Positions 46,468 to 55,269 of a stretch of DNA of 64,000 bases are shown piece by piece; the first letter of the stretch is position 1; each line of letters begins with the position of its first letter. The stretch spans positions 62,001-126,000 of the forward strand of contig NZ_JALJQZ010000006.1 in assembly GCF_022968395.1 (NCBI RefSeq). Direction: 5' to 3'. The notes beneath the pieces are model-generated. The model had not been told where the DNA came from, did not search any database, and worked only from the letters and a program-made list of their open reading frames with translations. The position numbers were made by a program, and so were the translations under genes. This DNA comes from Affinirhizobium lemnae (GTDB lineage Bacteria > Pseudomonadota > Alphaproteobacteria > Rhizobiales > Rhizobiaceae).

Positions 46468-47346
46468 TTAAAGTCGCCTTGCGAGAATGATCGAGCCGCT
46501 CACCGCATCGCCATCGGCAGGCTTCAAGCGGCGGCGGACATCGGGTGAAAGCCACGGCTCCAGAGGGCCGGAAAGACCGCCCAGTAGGGTAACCAGAGGC
46601 GCACCGTATTCTATCAGCCTGCGCACCAGCGAATCGATCTGCTCGGCACCCGCCTGCACGATCTGCCGTGCTGCCGCATCGCCTTGGTCGGCATGGCGCA
46701 GAACCAGCGGCGCGAAGGTGGCGTAATCGGTGGCGGTCGCCTTATCCATCCAGCCGACGATCTTGGTTGGCGTGTGGTCGAAGCGGTTCAGCACTTCGTT
46801 CAGGAGCGCCGTCTTCTCCCGCCGCCCATCGAAAGCCCGCAGCGACAACTGAATGGCTTTCAAGCCGAGGTCGGCACCGCTGCCCTCATCTGAAATGGGA
46901 AAGCCATAGCCACCGGCGCGCAACTCCTGCCCGCCGACAATGGCAAGCCCGATGGAGCCCGTACCTGCAATGACGATGCCGCCATCTTGGCCGGAATGGG
47001 CTCCTAAACAGGCGGCGGCTCCATCTGATGTGAAGCAGATACTGTCGAAAGGATGTGGTAGTGCCTCCAGCTCTTCGCGAGAGCCCGCTCGTGTCAGGCC
47101 TGCAATGCCGATGCCGGCTTTGACATCTAGCGCCTGCGAGGGATCAAGGCCCGCTTCTTCCGCAGCCCCCGTCCAGGCCCGCATAACCGAGGCCCAGGCG
47201 TTTTCGACGCCCAGCCTCGTGGTGGCGGGGCCGGAAAGGCCTTGCCCCAGCACATTTCCCGCCTCATCCACCAGTCTGGCGCGGCAACCGGTGCCGCCGC
47301 CATCCACGCCGAGATAGAGCACCTGGTCCTTCAACTCGGCTGTCAT
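46468..47346 (-). CDS. BadF/BadG-type N-acetylglucosamine kinase-like protein
   Basis: 292 residues from ATG 47346, which overlaps the murA stop (ATGA). Actin-fold kinase motifs: [20 protein letters not shown] (phosphate 1), [45 protein letters not shown] and [15 protein letters not shown]. Resembles N-acetylglucosamine kinases of the BadF family that make GlcNAc-6-P or MurNAc-6-P. With murQ and anmK it would feed amino sugars into metabolism. Confidence 0.85.
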   Translation of the reverse strand: MTAELKDQVLYLGVDGGGTGCRARLVDEAGNVLGQGLSGPATTRLGVENAWASVMRAWTGAAEEAGLDPSQALDVKAGIGIAGLTRAGSREELEALPHPFDSICFTSDGAAACLGAHSGQDGGIVIAGTGSIGLAIVGGQELRAGGYGFPISDEGSGADLGLKAIQLSLRAFDGRREKTALLNEVLNRFDHTPTKIVGWMDKATATDYATFAPLVLRHADQGDAAARQIVQAGAEQIDSLVRRLIEYGAPLVTLLGGLSGPLEPWLSPDVRRRLKPADGDAVSGSIILARRL

Positions 47347-48599
47347 CGGGAAACCCGCCGGATGTTTGCGCCGCATTGTGAAAGCTTGCGATCCAGCTGC
47401 TCATAGCCGCGATCCAGATGATAAACGCGCTTGATGACCGTTTCGCCTTCTGCCGCAAGCGCTGCCAGAACCAGACAGACAGAAGCGCGCAGGTCTGTTG
47501 CCATAACCGGCGCACCCTTGAGGAACGGCTTGCCTCGCACCAGAGCCACCGCTCCGTTCAGGGCGATATCCGCTCCCAGACGGCCCAGTTCCGGCACATG
47601 CATGAAGCGGTTTTCGAAAATGGTTTCGCGGATGACGCTTGCTCCATCCGCAAGGCAGGCCATGGCCATGAACTGCGCCTGGAGGTCTGTCGGAAAGCCG
47701 GGATAGGGCTCAGTGGTGATATCGGCATGTTTGATCCGTTCACTGCCGTTCACCACCACGCCCCGGTCTCCGGGCCATACGGTTGCGCCCATGCTTTCCA
47801 GCACTTGCAGAACGGATGCCATATGCTCCATGCGCGCATTGACAAGCTCGATCCGCCCGCCGGTGATCATCGCAGCGGCGGCATAGGTGCCTGCTTCCAC
47901 GCGGTCGGGAATGGCATGGTGGCTGGCAGGCCGCCAGTTCGTTTCTCCCTTCACCAGAAGCCGGTGGGTGCCGGCGCCCTCGATCTCGGCACCCATGGCG
48001 GTGAGGCAGGCGACGAGATCTACCACTTCCGGCTCACGGGCCGCATTCAGGATTTCCGTTTCACCCTTGGCACAGCAGGCCGCCATTAATGCAGTTTCCG
48101 TGGCACCGACCGATGGCCCTGATAGAACAATACGCGCACCTTTCAGGCCGCCATTGGTAGACGCAACGATATAGCCGCCCTCGACGGAGACTGTGGCACC
48201 GAGTGCGGTCAGAACCTTCAGGTGCATATCAACCGGCCTTGCGCCAATCGCGCAGCCGCCGGGCAGGGAAACGCGGGCGGCACCGAAGCGGGACAGGAGA
48301 GGGGCCAGCACAAGAATGGAAGCGCGCATTTTGCGCACCGTTTCATAATCTACTTCGCCCGGCGTCAGTTGTGCTGCGTGAATGGTGGTGCCTGCCGCAT
48401 ACTGTCTCAGTTCCGCGCCATACTGGGAAATAATCCGCAGCATGTTCTCGACATCCGAGACCTTCGGCAGGTTCGTCAGCTCAAGCGGATGGGGAGAGAG
48501 GAGCGCTGCGGCGATTTGCGGAAGAGCGGCGTTCTTGGCTCCGGAAATCGGCACCGCGCCATCCAGCCTGTTGCCGCCAGTGATATGCAGTTCGTCCAT
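47343..48599 (-). CDS. murA: UDP-N-acetylglucosamine 1-carboxyvinyltransferase (second-copy MurA?)
   Basis: 418 residues, full length for Mur[28 protein letters not shown] at the N-terminus and the catalytic Cys in [16 protein letters not shown] (the fosfomycin target) are intact. MurA makes UDP-GlcNAc-enolpyruvate, the first committed step of peptidoglycan synthesis. Finding it in an accessory recycling cluster suggests a paralogue of the main chromosomal gene. It is divergent from rpiR and leads the murA-kinase transcript. Confidence 0.93.
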   Translation of the reverse strand: MDELHITGGNRLDGAVPISGAKNAALPQIAAALLSPHPLELTNLPKVSDVENMLRIISQYGAELRQYAAGTTIHAAQLTPGEVDYETVRKMRASILVLAPLLSRFGAARVSLPGGCAIGARPVDMHLKVLTALGATVSVEGGYIVASTNGGLKGARIVLSGPSVGATETALMAACCAKGETEILNAAREPEVVDLVACLTAMGAEIEGAGTHRLLVKGETNWRPASHHAIPDRVEAGTYAAAAMITGGRIELVNARMEHMASVLQVLESMGATVWPGDRGVVVNGSERIKHADITTEPYPGFPTDLQAQFMAMACLADGASVIRETIFENRFMHVPELGRLGADIALNGAVALVRGKPFLKGAPVMATDLRASVCLVLAALAAEGETVIKRVYHLDRGYEQLDRKLSQCGANIRRVSR

Positions 48600-48695
48600 G
48601 GGCTTGTCATCCGGTCAAAGACTGCGACATGCAGGAATCGGGGGGTGACCGATCATAGGATAGGCGCTATAATATTCCAGATAATTTTTAAATTT

Positions 48696-48710
48696 CGAAT
48701 AGCTTATTCC
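48696..48710. promoter_or_regulatory. RpiR-type operator, site D (near-match)
   Basis: CGAAT-AGCTT-ATTCC matches GGAAT-N5-ATTCC at nine of ten fixed positions. It lies immediately before the GGAGGG ribosome site of rpiR and in the region from which murA is transcribed on the other strand, so it could serve autoregulation and murA control. A separate half-site (ATTCC on the plus strand) lies at 48674-48678. Confidence 0.6.
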
Positions 48711-48721
48711 GTGGAGGGATC

Positions 48722-49570
48722 ATGTCGGTTCTCAAGGTTATCCAGGCGAAGCTGGATTCCATGACAGATGCTGAGCGCCAGATCGGCCGGTTCATCATCG
48801 ATGATCCCGACCGCATGGTTCAGCTTTCCTCGGCGGAACTGGCGGCTGCCACCGGACGCAGCCAGTCCAGCGTGGTCAAGTTCTCGCAGAAGATCGGCTA
48901 TGATGGCTATCAGCAGCTGAAGCTTGCCGTCACCAAGGCCAAGGCACAGGAATGGCGCGTGCCTTCCGGCATGATCCACGGCACGATCGATGCAGGCGAC
49001 AATTTCGTCACCATCCAGCAGAAGCTGGTGGCGAGCAAAGTATCTGCCATGCAGCAGACCATGCAGGTGAACGCCGAGGATGAGGTGACGCAAGCGGTTG
49101 CAGTACTCGCCAAGGCACGCCGTATTCATCTGGCGGGCATCGGTGCCTCATCGTTGGTAGCGAGGGACTTTTCCTACAAACTGCTGAAGCTTGGCCTGAT
49201 GGTGCTGATGGACCGCGATCCGCATGTGCAGATGGCGAATGCCGCCTCGTTGGGCGAGAGTGACGTGCTGTTCGCCATTTCCCAATCGGGCGGCAATAAT
49301 GAAACGATCCGGCTGGCGGAACTGGCGCGCACATGCGGCGCCAAGGTTATTACCTTGACAGGCCTCCACGGTAACAAGCTGGCGCAACTCGCCGACATCT
49401 CGCTGCATACGGTAGCCGACGAAGAGCGGGTTCGCTCCTCCGCCATCACGTCGCGCGATGCGCAGCTTGCCATCTGCGATCTCGTTTTCCTGCTGCTGAT
49501 TGCCAAGCTTCCTGGCGCAAACGATGCCATTCACGCCAGCGAGGCGGCGGTTTCCATCCTGAAGTCGTGA
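48722..49570 (+). CDS. RpiR-family regulator (MurR-like)
   Basis: 282 residues: N-terminal HTH_6 domain (MTDAERQIGRFIIDDPDRMVQLSSAELAAATGRSQSSVVKFSQKIGYDGYQQLKLAV) and C-terminal SIS sugar-phosphate domain (RRIHLAGIGASSLVARDFSYKLLKLG, ISQSGGNNETIRLAELARTCGAKVI). E. coli MurR of this family represses murQP and senses MurNAc-6-P; the neighbours here argue for the same ligand. GGAGGG precedes the ATG. Proposed targets are sites A-D. Confidence 0.9.
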   Translation: MSVLKVIQAKLDSMTDAERQIGRFIIDDPDRMVQLSSAELAAATGRSQSSVVKFSQKIGYDGYQQLKLAVTKAKAQEWRVPSGMIHGTIDAGDNFVTIQQKLVASKVSAMQQTMQVNAEDEVTQAVAVLAKARRIHLAGIGASSLVARDFSYKLLKLGLMVLMDRDPHVQMANAASLGESDVLFAISQSGGNNETIRLAELARTCGAKVITLTGLHGNKLAQLADISLHTVADEERVRSSAITSRDAQLAICDLVFLLLIAKLPGANDAIHASEAAVSILKS

Positions 49571-49579
49571 GTGCAGGCG

Positions 49580-50428
49580 CTACTTGATCGCACCCGCCGT
49601 CATGCCGTTGATGAACTGCCGCGACAGAGCGATGTAGAGAATGATGATCGGCAGCGCCGAGAGTGTGAGGCCGGAAAACAGCACCCCCCAATCCGTGCCG
49701 AATTCGCCCATGAAGGTCGTGAGGCCCTGCGGCAGGGTTTTCAGATTGTTGTTCTGAATGAAGATCAGCGGGAAGAAGAAGTCGTTCCAGATGGGCACCA
49801 CGTTCTGGATCGCGGCAATCACCATGGCAGGACGAACCAGCGGCAGCATGATGGACCACATGATGCGGGCCTCGTTGGCCCCATCCATGCGGGCCGCATC
49901 TTCCAGCTCGTTCGGCAGGCTGCGGATGAAGCCGGTCATGATGAAGACGGTCGTCGGCAGGCCGGTCGCGACATAGATGAAGATCAGCGAGAGCCGCGAG
50001 TCGATCAGGCCAAAATCGCGTATCTGGATGAAGAGCGGAATGATGGCAAGCTTCAGCGGCAGGGTCAGGCCCGCAAGGAAGAACAGTAGGATGAGACCGG
50101 AGCCACGAAACTCGTAGCGGGCAATGGCATAGGCCGCCATGGTGCCGAGAATGATGATCAGTGCAATTGAGGCGCCGGTAACGATGAGCGAATTGCCCAT
50201 GTAGAGCAGAAAATCCGTCTCGTTCCAAACTCGCAGAATGCTCTTCACATTGGTGAAGTCGGGAATTGAGAACGGCGACTGGAAGATCTGCGCATTGGTT
50301 TTGAAGGCAGAAAACACCATGATGACGATGGGAGCCAGCATGACGATGCTGTTTCCGATCAGAAGAATCTGGATCAGCCCATCCCAGCCGAAGGTGCGAA
50401 ATGTGCTGCTCTCGACGGATTTCCTCAT
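49580..50428 (-). CDS. CUT1 sugar ABC transporter permease (MalG type)
   Basis: 282 residues, six hydrophobic segments (ILLIGNSIVMLAPIVIMVFSAF, LIVTGASIALIIILGTMAAYAIARYEFRGSG) and the EAA loop EDAARMDGANEARIMWSIMLPLVRPAMVI. Overlaps the upstream permease by four bases. Last gene of the HAD-ABC operon; its stop is ten bases from the convergent rpiR stop. Confidence 0.9.
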   Translation of the reverse strand: MRKSVESSTFRTFGWDGLIQILLIGNSIVMLAPIVIMVFSAFKTNAQIFQSPFSIPDFTNVKSILRVWNETDFLLYMGNSLIVTGASIALIIILGTMAAYAIARYEFRGSGLILLFFLAGLTLPLKLAIIPLFIQIRDFGLIDSRLSLIFIYVATGLPTTVFIMTGFIRSLPNELEDAARMDGANEARIMWSIMLPLVRPAMVIAAIQNVVPIWNDFFFPLIFIQNNNLKTLPQGLTTFMGEFGTDWGVLFSGLTLSALPIIILYIALSRQFINGMTAGAIK

Positions 50429-51360
50429 AGCTGGATCTCCCGCTTGCGCAGCCGGATGGTGATGACGCTGGAAACCACGGCAATGAACAGGAAGATCAGC
50501 ACAGCGAGCGCACTGCCGGGACCGAAGTTTTCAGCCGACGCAGACATGCTGCCGAAGGCAGTCCGGTAGAAGTAGAGGCCAAGCACGTCTGTTGCACCAT
50601 GCGGCGAGCCATCGACGCCACCCATGATGAAGGGCAGTTCAAACCAGTTAAACGCACCGACGAAGAGCAGCGTGAAGACCACGGTTGCGGAAGGCGCGAC
50701 CAGCGGCCAGACGATCTTGCTCATCTTCACCCATTCGCTTTCGGTTTCCATCCGCACAGCATCCAAAATTTCGGAAGGAATGCGCTGCATGCCCGCCAGA
50801 AACACGAGTGTCGGGAAACCCACCATGTGCCAGGCATTGGCAACGACAATCGCGGTCAGGGCGGTCGAATCCTGCCCCAGCCATGGCTGGGCCAGACTGC
50901 CAAGTCCGACCGCGCGAAGGGTGGCGTTCACCGCACCGAACAGCGGATGATAGAACAGTTTCCACAGCAGGCCGACGATGACGGTGGACAAGACCACCGG
51001 CAGGAAGACTGCGATACGATGGAAGCGCGCGCCCCAAAGCTCGCGCCACAGGCAATAGGCGAGAATGAAGCCAAGGCCGTTCTGCAACACCATCAGGGCG
51101 AAGAAGACGAAGATATTGTGTTTGAACGCGTTGATCGTTCGTTCCGAGAACGGAAACTCGAACAGAACGCGATGGAAATTGTCGAACCAGACGAAGTCGC
51201 CGCGCGCCAGCCCGTGCCATTCATAGAAGGCATAGGCGAAGGCCGACAGGATCGGATAGACGAGAAACAGACACATGAAGGCGATGGGCGGCACGACGAG
51301 TGCTGCAATCCATAATCTTCGACCTGTCAACTGGCTGGAAATCATCAGACGATCCTGCAC
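50425..51360 (-). CDS. CUT1 sugar ABC transporter permease (MalF type)
   Basis: 311 residues with LWIAALVVPPIAFMCLFLVYPILSAFAYAFYEW near the start and the EAA-type loop LDAVRMETESEWVKMSKIVWPLVAPSATVVF. Follows the binding-protein gene after a 48-base gap containing a strong hairpin. Confidence 0.9.
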   Translation of the reverse strand: MQDRLMISSQLTGRRLWIAALVVPPIAFMCLFLVYPILSAFAYAFYEWHGLARGDFVWFDNFHRVLFEFPFSERTINAFKHNIFVFFALMVLQNGLGFILAYCLWRELWGARFHRIAVFLPVVLSTVIVGLLWKLFYHPLFGAVNATLRAVGLGSLAQPWLGQDSTALTAIVVANAWHMVGFPTLVFLAGMQRIPSEILDAVRMETESEWVKMSKIVWPLVAPSATVVFTLLFVGAFNWFELPFIMGGVDGSPHGATDVLGLYFYRTAFGSMSASAENFGPGSALAVLIFLFIAVVSSVITIRLRKREIQL

Positions 51361-51375
51361 GGCCTGCGAGGGAAA

Positions 51376-51399
51376 GGGTCGCCCGTGTTCAGGCGACCC
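51376..51399 (-). other. Hairpin between the sugar-binding protein gene and malF-like gene
   Basis: GGGTCGCC and GGCGACCC form a perfect 8-bp stem with an 8-base loop; no U-tract follows. The position after the binding-protein gene fits an mRNA-stabilising element that raises binding protein over permeases. Confidence 0.6.
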
Positions 51400-51408
51400 A
51401 TTGAGATG

Positions 51409-52647
51409 CTACTTCTTGAAGGGCGCGTACCAGGCAGCCAGACCATCGGTCATCGACTTGCCGACATCGGCAGGTGTCGCCTGACCATTCAGCAGCTTCG
51501 AAACGCCAGCCTGAATGAGGTTGGAGCCCGTGGGTTCGCCGTAGCGGAAGTTCACCAGCGTCATATATGCGATGGAGTTCTTGTTCAGCTCTGCCACCTT
51601 CGCCAGAAGCGGGCTGTCGAAGGTGACGCCCGGAACCGCGGACACATTGCTGAGGCGGTTGGCAAAGGCCTGCGCGAAATCCTTACTGGCCGCATAGTTC
51701 AGGAACTTGACGGCGGCAGCCTCATCCTTTGGCTTGGCATTGGCACCGAAACCGGAATCGAAGAACAGGCCGACGAGCTTCTCGTCTTCCGCCTTCAGGC
51801 CGGGAGCTGCGAAGACGCCCATCTTGAGGGAAGGGTTCTGCTTGGCGAAGTTTGCCAGTTCGAAGGAACCGCCTGCGAACATGCCCGCCATGCCGGAGGT
51901 AAAGAGCTGCTGGGCGGAGGCATAATCAAGACCGACGAAACCTTCCGGGAAGTATTTGGAGATTTCCTTCAGCTTCGTCAGCGCTTCGACGTAGCGCTTG
52001 TCATTGAAGTCGGTCTTGCCCGCCATCAGGTCTGCATAAAATGCCTTGCCCATGATGGAGGAGGTGAGTGCCGAAACGATGGTTTCGTTCTGCCACGCGG
52101 TTGCCGTGCCGTTTGCAAACGGCATGACACCCGCAGCCTTCAGCTTTTCGCAGGCAGCGATGAATTCATCCCAGCTCTTCGGCTCTGTGATGCCGTTCTT
52201 CTGGAAAATTTCGGTGTTGTAGATCACCAGCATGGTCTGGCTCGCGGCAGGCACCGCATACAGCGTCTTGTTGGAGCGCATGGTGACAGACGCGAGCGCG
52301 GCTTCGGAGAAGCCCTTGACCGCTGGAATCTTCTTGTCGTCAAGCGGCATCAGGTAACCAGCGCCGGCAAGACTTTCGATGCCGCCATAGGTGCGCGTCA
52401 TCATCAGGTCCGGACCCTTGCCACCGGCAAGTGCTGTGGAAAGCACCGTGTTGTAGTTGGTGGCCTCGAACGCCTCGAACTTGATGGTGATATCAGGGTT
52501 CGCCTTGGTGAAATCGGCGAAGAACTTTTCGTATTCAGCCTTGTCTTCTTGGCGCCAGGTCCAGAATGAAAGCTCGGTCGCGAAGGTCGCGGTTGCTGAC
52601 AACAGGCTTGTGCAGGCGATGGCTGCTCCCAAAAGAAGTCTTTTCAT
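51409..52647 (-). CDS. CUT1 sugar ABC substrate-binding protein
   Basis: 412 residues from ATG 52647 with GAGAGGAACAC before it. Signal peptide MKRLLLGAAIACTSLLSATATFA, then family 1 text: ELSFWTWRQEDKAEYEKFFADFTKANPDITIKFEAFEATNYNTVLSTALAGGKGPDLMMTRTYG. The frame upstream of 52647 lies in the ATPase gene's tail. Ligand unknown; a disaccharide or amino sugar is plausible from the MurR-type control. Confidence 0.9.
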   Translation of the reverse strand: MKRLLLGAAIACTSLLSATATFATELSFWTWRQEDKAEYEKFFADFTKANPDITIKFEAFEATNYNTVLSTALAGGKGPDLMMTRTYGGIESLAGAGYLMPLDDKKIPAVKGFSEAALASVTMRSNKTLYAVPAASQTMLVIYNTEIFQKNGITEPKSWDEFIAACEKLKAAGVMPFANGTATAWQNETIVSALTSSIMGKAFYADLMAGKTDFNDKRYVEALTKLKEISKYFPEGFVGLDYASAQQLFTSGMAGMFAGGSFELANFAKQNPSLKMGVFAAPGLKAEDEKLVGLFFDSGFGANAKPKDEAAAVKFLNYAASKDFAQAFANRLSNVSAVPGVTFDSPLLAKVAELNKNSIAYMTLVNFRYGEPTGSNLIQAGVSKLLNGQATPADVGKSMTDGLAAWYAPFKK

Positions 52648-52690
52648 GTGTTCCTCTCTCTTTGTTTTATCATTCACAGGGTGACCATCC

Positions 52691-53761
52691 TCACACCGCC
52701 AGGCGTTGTGAGGTATTGCTGCTGAAGAAGTGGAGCTTGTCCGGCATAACGCGGATCTTGACCGGCGTATCGGGCGCGTATTGCGTATCCGGCGTGCAGC
52801 GAATGGAAACCGGTGCCCCTTCGCCCATCTTGACATAGACGTAGGCGCTGTCTCCCAGATATTCGGTGTAAACCACCTGGGCGGCAAAGCCTTCGCCTTG
52901 CAGATCTGGAGAGATGCTCATTCCATCCGGGCGCACGCCCATCAGCAACTCACGATCTGCGGCAGAGGGCAGGCGTGTCAACGAAATCGCGCCAATGCCG
53001 GGCGCGATCAACCGATCTCCCTCGCGCTCGACGCCAAGCATCGCCATGCGCGGCGAGCCGATAAAGTTCGCTACGAAGGTATTGGCAGGCGTCTCATAGA
53101 GTTCACGCGGAGAACCGAACTGCTCGATCCGGCCGCCATTCATCACGACAATCCGGTCTGCCAGGGTCATGGCTTCCACCTGGTCATGCGTGACATAGAT
53201 CGTCGTGCCGCCGATCTCGCGGTGAAGGCGGGCAATCTCAAGCCGCACCTCCGAGCGAAGTGCTGCATCGAGATTGGATAGCGGCTCATCCAGCAGCAGA
53301 AGCTGCGGCTTGCGCACCAGTGCGCGCCCGATGGCCACACGCTGGCGCTGGCCGCCGGAAAGCTCGCGCGGCTTGCGCTCAAGCAGAGGTTCAAGCCGCA
53401 GCATGCGCGTTGCTTCTTGAATGCGCGCCTCCACTTCCGCCTTGCTCAACCCCATCAGCCGCGCACCGAAGGCCATGTTCTCGTAAACGTCCATGTGCGG
53501 ATAAAGCGCATAGGACTGGAACACCATGGCGATGCCGCGGCGTGAGGGGGCCACCTCGTTCATGCGCTTGTCGTTCAGCAGGAACTCGCCATCCGTAATC
53601 GGGTCCAGCCCTGCGATGAGGCGCAGAAGAGTGGATTTCCCGCAGCCGGAAGGGCCAACGAAGACGATGAGTTCGCGATCATTCACATCGAGATCGATGC
53701 CATGCAAGACCTCTACGGCCTTGAAACGCTTTTTGATTCCGCGCAGTGACAATCGAGCCAA
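52691..53761 (-). CDS. Sugar ABC transporter ATP-binding protein (UgpC/MsmK type)
   Basis: 356 residues: Walker A VGPSGCGKSTLLR, signature LSGGQRQRVAIGRALV, Walker B LLLLDEPLSNLD, H-loop YVTHDQVEA, and the C-terminal TOBE regulatory domain (LMGVRPDGMSI). Standard CUT1 ATPase. It lies 25 bases after the HAD gene and 43 bases before the binding-protein gene. Confidence 0.92.
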   Translation of the reverse strand: MARLSLRGIKKRFKAVEVLHGIDLDVNDRELIVFVGPSGCGKSTLLRLIAGLDPITDGEFLLNDKRMNEVAPSRRGIAMVFQSYALYPHMDVYENMAFGARLMGLSKAEVEARIQEATRMLRLEPLLERKPRELSGGQRQRVAIGRALVRKPQLLLLDEPLSNLDAALRSEVRLEIARLHREIGGTTIYVTHDQVEAMTLADRIVVMNGGRIEQFGSPRELYETPANTFVANFIGSPRMAMLGVEREGDRLIAPGIGAISLTRLPSAADRELLMGVRPDGMSISPDLQGEGFAAQVVYTEYLGDSAYVYVKMGEGAPVSIRCTPDTQYAPDTPVKIRVMPDKLHFFSSNTSQRLAV

Positions 53762-53785
53762 GTGGCAAACTCCGTGTCTGATCGG

Positions 53786-54424
53786 TCAAAGCTGGTGGGC
53801 AGCGGTTGGCTGCCTCAGCACTTGTTCTATGTGGGAAATCGTTTCCGCCGCACTGGTGTGATAGATGCTGTTCCACCCGAGGCAACGGGATGTGTGAATA
53901 TTGTCCAGCGTATCGTCCACGAAAATGATCTGGTCTGCCGAAACATTCTCACGTTCCTGTACAGCAAGATAAATGTCTTCGGCGGGCTTCTCCATGCCCA
54001 TTTCATGAGACAGGTAGCAGGCGTCGAAAAACTCCGGCCCTAAGAGCTCTTCTATGATGTGCCGCCAGTGAATGGCTTGCGTGTTCGAAAGGCAGACGAC
54101 CCGATGCGCCACCCGGAGCTGGCGCACATAGCTGGCCATCTCTTCCAGCACGCCGCTCAGAAGTGCGGTTTCCGCCGCAAGAACTTGTTCAATCGTGAGG
54201 CCGTAAATGTGCTGAACCCGGTCGAGATAGTCGGATTCGCTGATACGTCCGAGGCGAAACAGCATGTTGGCTTCAGCCAGGCCGGCATCGGGAGCGGAAC
54301 CCCCACTCCACCGACCGCCTGCCTCGAGCGCAGTCCTGCGCCTGTCAGCATTCAGCTCGATGAAAACGCCGCCGACATCAAAAACGAAGAGCAGCTGATC
54401 GCGCTGTTGTGTCTGCCCGCCCAT
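53786..54424 (-). CDS. HAD-superfamily phosphatase (YihX-like)
   Basis: 212 residues from ATG 54424, with GGAGGG at good distance; the frame further upstream has only a TTG. Motif I is FVFDVGGVFIE: the nucleophile Asp is present and the +2 residue is Gly, as in YihX-type sugar-phosphate phosphatases (FDLGN). Motif II CLSNT, then EKPAEDIYLAV and FVDDTLDN. Leads the sugar ABC operon and probably removes phosphate from an intermediate of the imported sugar. Confidence 0.8.
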   Translation of the reverse strand: MGGQTQQRDQLLFVFDVGGVFIELNADRRRTALEAGGRWSGGSAPDAGLAEANMLFRLGRISESDYLDRVQHIYGLTIEQVLAAETALLSGVLEEMASYVRQLRVAHRVVCLSNTQAIHWRHIIEELLGPEFFDACYLSHEMGMEKPAEDIYLAVQERENVSADQIIFVDDTLDNIHTSRCLGWNSIYHTSAAETISHIEQVLRQPTAAHQL

Positions 54425-54509
54425 CCAATGCCCTCCACAGGTCAAACCCGTAATGGGAAGGAGAACGCCCTACATCCTTCCGTTCTCGCTCACATTGGCA
54501 AATAGCGGA

Positions 54510-54524
54510 GGAATTATCAATTCC
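54510..54524. promoter_or_regulatory. RpiR/MurR-type operator, site B
   Basis: GGAAT-TATCA-ATTCC, perfect arms, 86 bases before the HAD start. The AT-rich stretch just upstream on the minus strand (TATATATGATATAAGG) can supply a -10 box, so the operator would overlap the start site, a repressor-type layout. Confidence 0.75.
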
Positions 54525-54602
54525 TTATATCATATATATATAGAATAAATTATTATAAAAAGCAGCTCCCAGCCCAAGATCCGCTCCTTAGGCGACTGTG
54601 GA

Positions 54603-54973
54603 TCAGTCGAGGGTTGTGCGGACGTGGTCAAAAACAATGGAGACAGCTTCGATGCTGATTCTGCAGTTTACGCGGCGTAGACAACCTTCCTCTACCAGAA
54701 GCTGGATGCCTGCGATCACGATGTGCATGGACGAGTAGACTAGTGCCTCGCCTCATTGACCGTTTTCGACAAGGCCAACGAGATAAGATGTCGCCATTGT
54801 GTGTTGTGCGCTGACGAGAAATATGTCGGCGCTGATGGGTTAATAGCCCGAGTGGAGGAATAAACCAGCACTGCGGTCATGGCTGCGCGAAGCAGCGGCA
54901 GAATTACATCGCGGATGGAGTGGACGCTGTGAGCCCTAAAAGTCAGCGTGCTGGAGATCGGTGCGATTGCCAT
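54603..54973 (-). pseudogene. Iron(III)-type ABC permease remnant
   Basis: The minus strand reads HSIRDVILPLLRAAMTAVLV, then in another frame MATSYLVGLVENGQ, a TGA stop, GEALVYSSMHIVIAGIQLLV and EEGCLRRVNCRISIE. These are the C-terminal motifs of FbpB/AfuB-like permeases (RDVIIPLLRPAMTAALVYS, IVGLVENGEYGLAI...). Frameshift and stop show it is dead. It separates the sugar ABC operon from the FAD cassette. Confidence 0.7.
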
Positions 54974-55166
54974 TTTCGTCCAGAAACAGTTCCAGGCCGC
55001 ACCGGGTCAGGCGATCTGGCCACTGTAGATGCCCACCAAGAAGGCGTGGCGTACTGGTCGATGGTGAGTAGCTCATCAAGGCCCGAGCCTTCACGAAACC
55101 TCTTGTACCTTTGATCTGACCTATCTCCTACGCTTCCATTTAACTGTGGCTTTCAAAAAAACAACT
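54974..55166. other. Gap without a supported gene
   Basis: No intact gene. Minus-strand frames carry short protein-like text with stops, probably more of the decayed iron transporter, but I could not place it in a family. Confidence 0.4.
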
Positions 55167-55181
55167 GGAATTGTATATTCC
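55167..55181. promoter_or_regulatory. RpiR/MurR-type operator, site C
   Basis: GGAAT-TGTAT-ATTCC; the symmetry extends one pair further on each side of the arms and then C/G (CTGGAAT ... ATTCCAG). It stands about 90 bases before the FAD oxidoreductase start and is AT-rich in the middle, so it could overlap a -10 box. Same motif as sites A and B. Confidence 0.75.
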
Positions 55182-55269
55182 AGGATGTATAAAGCAATCT
55201 ATTAGAGTTTTTTCGCAAAATTGTGATGAAGGAGCCGTCGACCCTGTCAGGGTCGAAGGGAAAAATCGA

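Noticed and set aside
53786..54424. Catalytically dead HAD protein because motif I lacks the second Asp
   Set aside because: YihX-type phosphatases also have DxG in motif I, and the other motifs are intact.
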